Positions 17,344 through 24,297 of a stretch of DNA of 45,837 nt are shown one piece after another. The first letter of the stretch is position 1. The number at the start of each line of letters is the position of its first letter. The position numbers and the translations under genes are program-made. The notes under the pieces are model-generated. The model did not search any database. It had not been told where the DNA came from and saw only the letters and a program-made list of their open reading frames with translations. This DNA is from an uncultured Verrucomicrobiota bacterium (GTDB lineage Bacteria; Verrucomicrobiota; Kiritimatiellia; RFP12; UBA1067), in contig CAMOCC010000015.1 of assembly GCA_946610035.1 (NCBI GenBank), positions 1-45,837 of the forward strand, read 5' to 3'.

Positions 17344-17999
17344 TGATGGACAATAACAAGTTTGCAGACGAGGCCGTGGCGGCTTTCCATCGTCCGCCGG
17401 AGCGCTTCAACTGCGCACAGGCGGTAGCGTTAGCTGCCGGGGAATCTCCCGTCCGTGTAGCCGAACTCGCCGCGTCCGGCGGCGGAGCTCGTCGGGGGTG
17501 TATGCAGATGAATCCGCGTCTCACCACCCTCTGCTACATCGAGAAGGATGGCTGCTGGCTCGTCCTCCACCGCACCAAGAAGGACCATGACGAGAACGGC
17601 GACAAGTGGATCGGCGTCGGCGGCAAGTTCGAGGAGGGCGAGAGCCCTGAGGAGTGCGCATTGCGCGAGGTGAAGGAGGAGACGGGTCTCACGATGACAA
17701 GGTTCCGCTTTCGCGGACTCGTCACGTTCGTCTCCGACGAGTGGGGGACGGAGTACATGCACCTCTTCACATGCACGGAGTTCGCCGGCACGCTCACCGA
17801 CTGCGATGAAGGGGAGCTCGTGTGGCTGCCGAAGACGGAGCTCCTGAAGAAGAAGATGTGGGCGGGAGACCGCATCTTCCTCAAGGCGCTCGACGAGCGC
17901 GACGACTTCTTCTCGCTTAAACTCCGCTATCGCGGCGAGGAACTCGTCGCGGCGAAATTCGAGTCTTGCGGCGGAACCGTCCGGGGTGGCCTCCTCTAA
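17340..17999 (+). CDS. Nudix hydrolase with fused C_GCAxxG_C_C-like N-terminal fragment
   Basis: The C-terminal about 165 residues are a MutT-type Nudix protein beginning MNPRLTTLCYIEKDG, with the Nudix box GGKFEEGESPEECALREV followed by KEETGL; this type hydrolyses oxidised or surplus nucleoside triphosphates. The first about 54 residues (FADEAVAAF...RFNCAQAV...GGGARRGC) look like the N-terminus of the C_GCAxxG_C_C redox-protein family, cut short. An internal ATG at 17502/17508 with GGGGG at 17494-17498 is the likely original Nudix start, so the upstream part could be a leftover of a deleted gene rather than a working fusion. Starts at 17340, 17343 and 17346 are all in frame (MMMD). Confidence 0.75.
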   Translation: MMMDNNKFADEAVAAFHRPPERFNCAQAVALAAGESPVRVAELAASGGGARRGCMQMNPRLTTLCYIEKDGCWLVLHRTKKDHDENGDKWIGVGGKFEEGESPEECALREVKEETGLTMTRFRFRGLVTFVSDEWGTEYMHLFTCTEFAGTLTDCDEGELVWLPKTELLKKKMWAGDRIFLKALDERDDFFSLKLRYRGEELVAAKFESCGGTVRGGLL

Positions 18000-18023
18000 A
18001 CCGCCACGGCAGTCGGTTTTTTT
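17998..18023 (+). terminator. Rho-independent terminator of the Nudix gene
   Basis: AAACCG (17998-18003) pairs with CGGTTT (18014-18019), followed by a T-run to 18023; it overlaps the Nudix stop codon. The stem is short (6 bp). Confidence 0.5.
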
Positions 18024-18071
18024 GGTACAATGTCCGCCAGAACACGATTCGGGCTGCCGGCGCGCAGCCCG
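18023..18071 (+). promoter_or_regulatory. Orphan extended -10 and GC-rich hairpin
   Basis: TGG-TACAAT (18023-18031) has no start codon close by; about 19 nt on, CGGGCTGC (18050-18057) and GCAGCCCG (18064-18071) form an 8-bp stem. It may be a second promoter for csoR or a short RNA leader. Confidence 0.4.
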
Positions 18072-18091
18072 CCGGGTAGCAGGCCCCCTTG

Positions 18092-18121
18092 TTGACATAC
18101 CATACGGGGGTATGGTATAAT
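18092..18121 (+). promoter_or_regulatory. csoR promoter with embedded palindromic metal-repressor operator
   Basis: TTGACA (18092-18097), 18-bp spacer, TATAAT (18116-18121) with TGG extension. The spacer holds a perfect inverted repeat ATACCATAC (18097-18105)-GGGG-GTATGGTAT (18110-18118), a GC-centred form typical of CsoR/RcnR-class operators. Bound repressor would cover both elements, so autoregulation released by metal is expected. Confidence 0.8.
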
Positions 18122-18152
18122 ATGCGCCGTCGACTCAAGGAGGGAATGACGG

Positions 18153-18431
18153 ATGAAAAAGGAAACGGGAGAGACGGCCCTGCTCCAGGTGAGGCTGAAG
18201 AAGGTGATCGGGCAGCTCAACGGCATCATGAAGATGCTGGAGGGGGATGTCCCGTGCGAGGATGTCCTTCTCCAGTTCAACGCGGTGAACGGGGCGTTGC
18301 ACAAGCTTTCGTTCATGGTGCTCGAGAGCCACCTGCGCCACTGCGTGAGGGAGGGGATCGAGAAGGGCAATGCCGACGAGACGATAGAATCGTTCGCCGA
18401 GGCGCTGGAGAACTTCTCGAGAATGGCGTGA
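18153..18431 (+). CDS. csoR: CsoR/FrmR-family metal-sensing repressor
   Basis: All-helical DUF156 repressor that leaves DNA when it binds metal. In 92 residues it keeps the Cu(I)-sensor ligand set C35, H60, C64 (P-C-E-D..., S-H-L-R-H-C). FrmR- and RcnR-type members differ at these positions, so copper (or another thiophilic metal) is the likely signal. An AAGGAGGG Shine-Dalgarno is present at 18138-18144. The gene precedes the metal permease with a 19-nt gap, so the pair form an operon under the palindromic operator at 18097-18118. Confidence 0.9.
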   Translation: MKKETGETALLQVRLKKVIGQLNGIMKMLEGDVPCEDVLLQFNAVNGALHKLSFMVLESHLRHCVREGIEKGNADETIESFAEALENFSRMA

Positions 18432-18450
18432 GCGGAGGGAGGGTTTGGAA

Positions 18451-19521
18451 ATGGACATCGCAGTCGAGCTTCTGAAGTCGTTCTGGAACGTCTTTGCGAT
18501 GATGGCGCCGTGGCTCGTCGTCGGCTTCCTTGCGGCCGGCGTCATAGCCGTGTGGATTCCGAAGAGCCTTGTGAACAGGGTGATGGGGGGCAGCACCGGA
18601 TGGAAGGGCATACTGCGCGCGGTGCTGATCGGGGTTCCGCTTCCGATATGTTCATGCGGGGTCCTGCCGCTCGCCACGGGCCTGAGGAGGCACGGCGCGG
18701 GGACGGGCCCGACTGCGGCGTTTCTCATCTCCACGCCGCAGACGGGCGTCGACTCGATACTCGCGACGTATGCGCTGATGGGTCCGGTCTTCGCGATTGC
18801 GCGTCCGATAGCGGCGGCGGCGACCGGCATCGCCGGCGGCGCGATAGTCACCGCCGTCGCGGGCGGTGACGACGCGTCCGCTCCCGCCGTGGACGATGCG
18901 GGGCGCGCGTCGCGCGGACTCAAGGCCGTCTGGACGCAGGCGTTCAGGAGGCTTCTCGGGTCCGTCGTGAAGCCCCTCGGCATAGGGCTCGTCATCTCGG
19001 CGCTCGTGACGGTATGCGTGCCGGACGACTTCTTCGTGAACACGTTCCATGGAAGCGACTGGATCGCGATGCCGGCGATGGTGCTGATAGGCTTCCCGAT
19101 GTATGTGTGCTCCATGGCGTCCATACCGATTGCGGCCTCGCTGATGCTGAAGGGGATTTCGCCCGGGGCGGCGTTCGTCTTCCTGATGGTCGGCCCGGCG
19201 ATGAACGCGATGTCCGTGACCACCGTCGCCTCGCTGATCGGCAGGAAGGCAACCGCCGCCTACGTCGCGACGATCGCGCTCGGCGCAGTCTTGTGCGGAA
19301 TCGTGATAAACATGATTCCGGACGCCGTGCCGGTCGTGGCGAACGCCTCCTGCTGCGGTGAACATGGACCGTCGCCTCTCCAGCAGGCGGCCGCAGTCTT
19401 CCTGGCGGCCATGATGCTGTACGACGTCGTGAAGCCCTTCGGCATGGGCGGACGCAAGGCGGAGTGCAAGTGCCACTGCCACGGACACGGCGCGGGCCGC
19501 GACGGACACGGATGCCGCTAG
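18451..19521 (+). CDS. SO_0444-type Cu/Zn efflux permease (ArsP_1/DUF318 family)
   Basis: Predicted inner-membrane metal exporter, 356 residues with about eight hydrophobic spans. It has the family motif IGVPLPICSCGVLPLA and the matching second half GFPMYVCSMASIPIA, and ends in a Cys/His-rich tail (CCGEHG, then C-K-C-H-C-H-G-H) that could bind Cu or Zn. ATG 18451 is preferred to an in-frame TTG at 18445 because GGAGGGAGGG at 18434-18443 gives a better spacing. Coregulation with CsoR supports a metal detoxification role. Confidence 0.85.
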   Translation: MDIAVELLKSFWNVFAMMAPWLVVGFLAAGVIAVWIPKSLVNRVMGGSTGWKGILRAVLIGVPLPICSCGVLPLATGLRRHGAGTGPTAAFLISTPQTGVDSILATYALMGPVFAIARPIAAAATGIAGGAIVTAVAGGDDASAPAVDDAGRASRGLKAVWTQAFRRLLGSVVKPLGIGLVISALVTVCVPDDFFVNTFHGSDWIAMPAMVLIGFPMYVCSMASIPIAASLMLKGISPGAAFVFLMVGPAMNAMSVTTVASLIGRKATAAYVATIALGAVLCGIVINMIPDAVPVVANASCCGEHGPSPLQQAAAVFLAAMMLYDVVKPFGMGGRKAECKCHCHGHGAGRDGHGCR

Positions 19522-19677
19522 ACTTCGATGCCGCGGTCGCGAAGTGCGTCCGGGGCGTGGGGATGGCCGAGGGCGAAGCCCGAGAGCCGAGCGACGACAA
19601 TCGGGAATCGGATGCCGATTCTGCGGCTGAAACCGCCCCGCACTTATGCCTGAAGCCTCCAAGAAGACCGCATGCAT

Positions 19678-19723
19678 ATCCCACAATAGAGTGATATACT
19701 TCATGTCCGTGATATGATATAAT
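19678..19723 (+). promoter_or_regulatory. Glycan box plus extended -10 of the GH97-GH29 gene
   Basis: ATCCCACAATAGAGTGAT (19678-19695; left half perfect, right half degenerate), 22 bp, then TATAAT (19718-19723) preceded by TGA. The ATG (19731) is 7 nt after the last T, implying a leaderless mRNA. Confidence 0.65.
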
Positions 19724-19730
19724 TCCAGAC

Positions 19731-22700
19731 ATGAACGTTAAAAACACAATTGTTGTCCTGTGGGCTGTCGCGAGCTGCGGCGCATTGCGCGCCGGGGAAC
19801 TTGCCGCGAACGGCGTCGAAGTGAACGGAAAGGTCGAGGCCAAGTGCGAATGGCGCCGCTTCGACGACGGGAGCGCCGTGAGATACGTGCTTCCAGAAGG
19901 AGCGCGGCGGATAAGCCGCGAACTGACGGAGTGGAACCTCCCTGAGGACGCCACGGTGTGGTTCCAGGGCACGGACAGGGGCGGCTTCGCCGACTACGAG
20001 GCTCCGTACGAGTCGTGCAAGGTGGGCGAGCTTCCGGTCGATCGCATCCTTTCCCTCCCCGTGACGGCGAAGCTTGCGGACGGAACTTACCGCATGATGA
20101 CCGAGGCGAACGTCGTCGACTACACCGATCTTGCGGTGAAGTACGCTGGCGGCGGAAAGTTCGTCGCGTACTACCATGCGGACAGGAACGGCTTCGACCA
20201 GAGCGGGGAGTCCGTCACGCCGTGGCGCGTGATGATCGTCGCGAAGGACCTTCAGACGCTGTACGGAAGCGACATGGTGCGCCGTCTCTGCCCTGAGGCT
20301 CCCGCAGAGCGCGCGAAGGCCGTCCGCGAGCGTTTCGCGAAGCCCGGACGCTGCATCTGGCAGTGGCTACCCGCCGGCGCGCCGAAGTTCAACGAGCAGA
20401 AGGACTGGTACAACCGCACCAAGGCGCTTGGATACGAGTACTACCTCATCGACGAAGGCTGGCGCGGATGGGGTGACGACACGACGCGCTGGACGAAGCT
20501 GAAGGAGTGCATAGACTACGGCAACTCGATCGGCGTGAAGACTTTCATCTGGGTGCATTCCAACGAACTGATGAATCCTCAGGCGCGCAAGGAGTACCTC
20601 GCGAAGACAGTCGCCGCAGGTGCCGTCGGAATAAAGATCGACTTTATGCCCCCGCCGAGCTTCAGGATCATGAAGTGGTACGAGGAGACGCTTGCGGATA
20701 CTTTCGCCGCGGGGTTGATCGTCGATTTCCACGGTGCGGTGAAGCCAACGGGACGCGAGCGCTTCTGGCCGCACGAGCTTGCGCGCGAGGCGATTCGCGG
20801 ACACGAGTACCACATCACCCGCTACAAGCGTGTGCTGCCGTTCGAGCACGATACGATACTTCCGTTCTGCCGCTTAGTTCAGGGACACGGCGACTACACG
20901 CCGATGGTGTTCGAGAAGAGCCAGCTCATCCACTTCACATGGGCGCGCCAGCTGGCGCAGGGCGTCGTGTATGCGTGTCCGTTCCTCTGCTTCGGCGACT
21001 TCCCGCTGAACTACCTGAACAATCCGGCGCTCGGGACGATACGCTCGCTTGCTGCCGTATACGACGAGACGCGCGTGCTTGCGCCGTCCGAGATAGGCGA
21101 ATGCGTGGCGCTCGCCCGTCGCAAGGGCAGCGAGTGGTTTGTCGCTGTCGAGAACGGCGCGGAACCGCGCGAATTCGACATTCCGCTGGACTTCCTCGTT
21201 GGGACCTTCGAGGCTTCCGTCTTTATGGACGCGCCGGATCGTCTCGACGCCTATACGACGGACTTCAGGACTGTGAGGAAAGGGGATGTTCTGCATGTGG
21301 CGATGCGCGCGGGCGGCGGCTATGTCGCGCACCTGAAGCCCATCAAGGGCGGACAGTCGTACGCTCCGGACTGGGAATCGCTCTCCCGTCACAAGACGCC
21401 GACGTGGTACGAGAACGCGCGCTTCGGAATCTTCTGCCACTGGGGCATGCAGTGCGCGGCTGAGGATGGCGACTGGTATGCGCGGTCGCTCTACGACCCG
21501 AAGCACTGGCAGGGCCGCCACCACCGCGAGCGGTTTGGCGACCCGAGGGACTTCGGCGCGAAGGACCTTGCGAATGCCTGGAAGGGCGAGAACTGGAACC
21601 CCGACGAGCTTTGCGCGCTTTACAGGAAGATGGGCGCAACGTTCATCCTCGCCATGGCGAACCACCACGACAACTTCGACAACTGGGACTCGAAGTACCA
21701 GCCGTGGAACTCCGTCAACATGGGGCCGAGACGCGACGTTCTCGGCGAGTGGAGCGCTGCGGCGCGGAAGAACGGACTCCGCTTCGGCGAGAGCTTCCAT
21801 GCCGCGCATGCCTGGACGTGGTACGAAGTCGCGCGCGACTACGACGGGCTTATGACGAAGGCCGACGGCAAGGGCAAGTGGTGGGAAGGGTATGATCCCC
21901 AGCAGCTCTACTGGCAGAACCACGAGCCGTCGCCGGACTACAAAAACCTTGGGCTCATCCACAGGCGTTGGAACTGGGACAACGGCGCAAGCCGTCCGAG
22001 CGAGGCGTTCATGGAGAACTTCCGTCTGCGCACTATGGACGCGATCGCGAAGTACAAGCCCGATCTCATTTACTTCGACGACACCGTAGTCCCGTTCTGG
22101 CCGATCTCCGACGCGGGACTCAGGATCGTCGCGGACTTCTACAGCATGAACCCGGACGCCGTGGCGGCGGGGAAGGTCTTGAACGAGATGCAGCGCCGCG
22201 CGCTCGCATGGGACGTCGAGCGCGGTACGCCTCCGACTCCGATGTATCCGAAGTGGCAGACCGACACGTGCATCGGAAGCTGGCACTACGAGCGCGGCGT
22301 CTACGAGCGCGGAGGCTACAAGTCCGCCGCGCAGGTGCTGGGGCTTCTCGTGGACGTCGTTTCGAAGAACGGAAATCTCTGCCTGTCGATTCCGATAAGG
22401 AGCGACGGAACGATCGACGACAAGGAGCGCAAGGTGTGCGAGGACATAGCGGCGTGGATGGCTGTCAACCGCGAGGCGCTCTTCGATGCCGATCCATACG
22501 AAATCTGCGGAGAGGGTCCGCAGATAAAGGCCGCGCCGCCGCTCAGCGCGCAGGGCTTCAACGAAGGACGCATCCCGAAGCCGACGAAGGACGACGTCCG
22601 CTACATGAAGTCGCGCTGCGGCCGGAGCGTCTACGCGATCGAGCTCGCGCCCGACGGGCAGGCTCCGCACTGTCCCGCGCTTGAGGCGAAGGGACTGAAG

Positions 22701-22757
22701 CTCGCGAAGTCGCTGAAGGCGCTCCCCGGCATGCCCGCAGTTCACGTTTTCGAGTAA
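19731..22757 (+). CDS. Secreted bimodular glycosidase: GH97 fused to GH29 alpha-L-fucosidase
   Basis: A 1008-residue two-enzyme protein with a signal peptide (about 1-22). Residues 25-540 are GH97: YYLIDEGW (238-244), GIKIDFM with candidate nucleophile D304, DFHGAVKPTGRERFWPHE (332-349). An Asp in KIDF and no inverting-type Glu set fits the retaining (alpha-galactosidase-like) GH97 branch. Residues 548-1008 are GH29: ARFGIFCHWG (563-572), NHHDNFDNWDS (645-654) and LIYFDD with likely nucleophile D783. The last 35 residues (DGQAPHCPALEAKG...) also occur in the relic gene at 28128. Together the modules could strip alpha-galactose and alpha-fucose from one glycan, as in mucin or blood-group-type chains or fucosylated algal glycans; the exact linkage is open. 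Confidence 0.88.
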   Translation: MNVKNTIVVLWAVASCGALRAGELAANGVEVNGKVEAKCEWRRFDDGSAVRYVLPEGARRISRELTEWNLPEDATVWFQGTDRGGFADYEAPYESCKVGELPVDRILSLPVTAKLADGTYRMMTEANVVDYTDLAVKYAGGGKFVAYYHADRNGFDQSGESVTPWRVMIVAKDLQTLYGSDMVRRLCPEAPAERAKAVRERFAKPGRCIWQWLPAGAPKFNEQKDWYNRTKALGYEYYLIDEGWRGWGDDTTRWTKLKECIDYGNSIGVKTFIWVHSNELMNPQARKEYLAKTVAAGAVGIKIDFMPPPSFRIMKWYEETLADTFAAGLIVDFHGAVKPTGRERFWPHELAREAIRGHEYHITRYKRVLPFEHDTILPFCRLVQGHGDYTPMVFEKSQLIHFTWARQLAQGVVYACPFLCFGDFPLNYLNNPALGTIRSLAAVYDETRVLAPSEIGECVALARRKGSEWFVAVENGAEPREFDIPLDFLVGTFEASVFMDAPDRLDAYTTDFRTVRKGDVLHVAMRAGGGYVAHLKPIKGGQSYAPDWESLSRHKTPTWYENARFGIFCHWGMQCAAEDGDWYARSLYDPKHWQGRHHRERFGDPRDFGAKDLANAWKGENWNPDELCALYRKMGATFILAMANHHDNFDNWDSKYQPWNSVNMGPRRDVLGEWSAAARKNGLRFGESFHAAHAWTWYEVARDYDGLMTKADGKGKWWEGYDPQQLYWQNHEPSPDYKNLGLIHRRWNWDNGASRPSEAFMENFRLRTMDAIAKYKPDLIYFDDTVVPFWPISDAGLRIVADFYSMNPDAVAAGKVLNEMQRRALAWDVERGTPPTPMYPKWQTDTCIGSWHYERGVYERGGYKSAAQVLGLLVDVVSKNGNLCLSIPIRSDGTIDDKERKVCEDIAAWMAVNREALFDADPYEICGEGPQIKAAPPLSAQGFNEGRIPKPTKDDVRYMKSRCGRSVYAIELAPDGQAPHCPALEAKGLKLAKSLKALPGMPAVHVFE

Positions 22758-24224
22758 GATCGTAAAAGGACGTGGAGCGGTCAACTCCCCAGCCGCTAGT
22801 ACAATGGTGGTGCGAATGGGTGTGCGAGTTGTGGAGACGCGGCATCTTGCCGCGTTGGGATTGTAGGGTGAAATAATGGAGACGCGGCATCCTGCCGCGT
22901 TGGGATTGTAATTTGGCTGTATTATACGCGGCTGGAAGCCGCGTCTCCAATGGGTGGCGAATGGGTGTGAGAGTTGTGGAGACGCGGCATCTTGCCGCGT
23001 TGTGATTGTAGGGTGCGAATTATGGAGACGCGGCATCCTGCCGCGTTGTGATTGTAGGGTGGCTGTATTATACGCGGCTGGAAGCTCGGCTCCATTTGTA
23101 GCCGCTCGGTCGCTGTTCGGTCGCTGATATAACGCGGCTGGAAGCCGCGTCTCCAATGGGGGGCGAATGGGTGTGCGAGTTATGGAGACGCGGCATCCTG
23201 CCGCGTTGTGATTGTAGGGTGAAATAATGGAGACGCGGCATCTTGCCGCGTTGGGATTGTAAGTTGGCTGTATTATACGCGGCTGGAAGCCGCGTCTCCA
23301 ATGGGGGGCGAATGGGTGTGCGAGTTATGGAGACGCGGCATCCTGCCGCGTTGTGATTGTAGGGTGAAATAATGGAGACGCGGCATCTTGCCGCGTTGGG
23401 ATTGTAAGTTGGCAGTATTATACGCGGCTGGAAGCCGCGTCTCCATTTGTAGCTGCTCGGTCGTTGTTCGGTCGCTGTTCGGTTGCTGATATAACGCGGC
23501 TGGAAGCCGCGTCTCCAATGGGTGGCGAATGGGTGTGCGAGTTATGGAGACGCGGCATCTTGCCGCGTTGGGATTGTAAGTTGGCTGTATTATACGCGGC
23601 TGGAAGCTCGGCTCCATTTGTAGCTGCTCGGTCGTTGTTCGGTTGCTGATATAACGCGGCTGGAAGCCGCGTCTCCAATGGGTGGCGAATGGGTGTGAGA
23701 GATATGGAGACGCGGCATCCTGCCGCGTTGGGATTGTAGGGTGCGAATAATGGAGACGCGGCATCTTGCCGCGTTGGGATTGTAAGTTGGCTGTATTATA
23801 CGCGGCTGGAAGCTCGGCTCCATTTGTAGCCGCTCGGTCGCTGTTCGGTCGCTGATATAACGCGGCTGGAAGCCGCGTCTCCAATGGGGGGCGAATGGGT
23901 GTGCGAGTTATGGAGACGCGGCATCCTGCCGCGTTGTGATTGTAAGTTGGCTGTATTATACGCGGCTGGAAGCTCGGCTCCATTTGTAGCTGCTCGGTCG
24001 CTGTTCGGTTACTGATATAACGCGGCTGGAAGCCGCGTCTCCAATGGGGGTGCGAATGGGTGTGCGAGTTATGGAGACGCGGCATCTTGCCGCGTTGTGA
24101 TTGTAGGGTGAAATAATGGAGACGCGGCATCTTGCCGCGTTGTGATTGTAAGTTGGCTGTATTATACGCGGCTGGAAGCTTGGCTCCATTTGTAACCGCT
24201 CGGTCGCTGCTCGGTTTGAAAGCA
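22758..24224. repeat. REP-like palindromic repeat array (about 27 units)
   Basis: No gene lies here. From about 22833 to 24187 there are, by eye, about 14 forward units GGAGACGCGGCATC(C/T)TGCC followed by GCGTT and about 13 reverse units ACGCGGCTGGAAGCC(GCGTCTCC), set in a longer direct repeat that also holds 'aatggg(t/g)ggcgaatgggtgtg(c/a)gag' and '(t)cggtcgctg' stretches and recurs every 150-200 bp. Some reverse units have decayed to AAGCTCGGCTCC. The arms pair (GCGGCA/TGCCGC, or GCGGCT/AGCCGC), so each unit is a hairpin. The long open frames across the array on the minus strand are products of the repeat. Confidence 0.9.
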
Positions 24225-24270
24225 ATCCCACAATTGTGGGATGCGCGCTCTGACTTTGAAATGTTATAAT
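24225..24270 (+). promoter_or_regulatory. Perfect glycan box plus extended -10 of the SGNH-GH43 gene
   Basis: Perfect 18-bp palindrome ATCCCACAATTGTGGGAT (24225-24242), 22 bp, TATAAT (24265-24270) preceded by TGT. This is the reference copy of the box. AGGAG at 24283-24287 serves the ATG at 24298. Confidence 0.8.
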
Positions 24271-24297
24271 GTTCGTAACACAAGGAGATGTTAATAT

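Noticed and set aside
20874-23156. A 760-residue minus-strand open frame
   Set aside because: Antisense to the GH97-GH29 gene and running out of the REP array; low-stop antisense frames are expected in GC-rich genes.
22833-24187. Regularly spaced short palindromes considered as a CRISPR array
   Set aside because: Units occur in both orientations, the intervening DNA is itself repeated rather than unique, and no cas genes are present.
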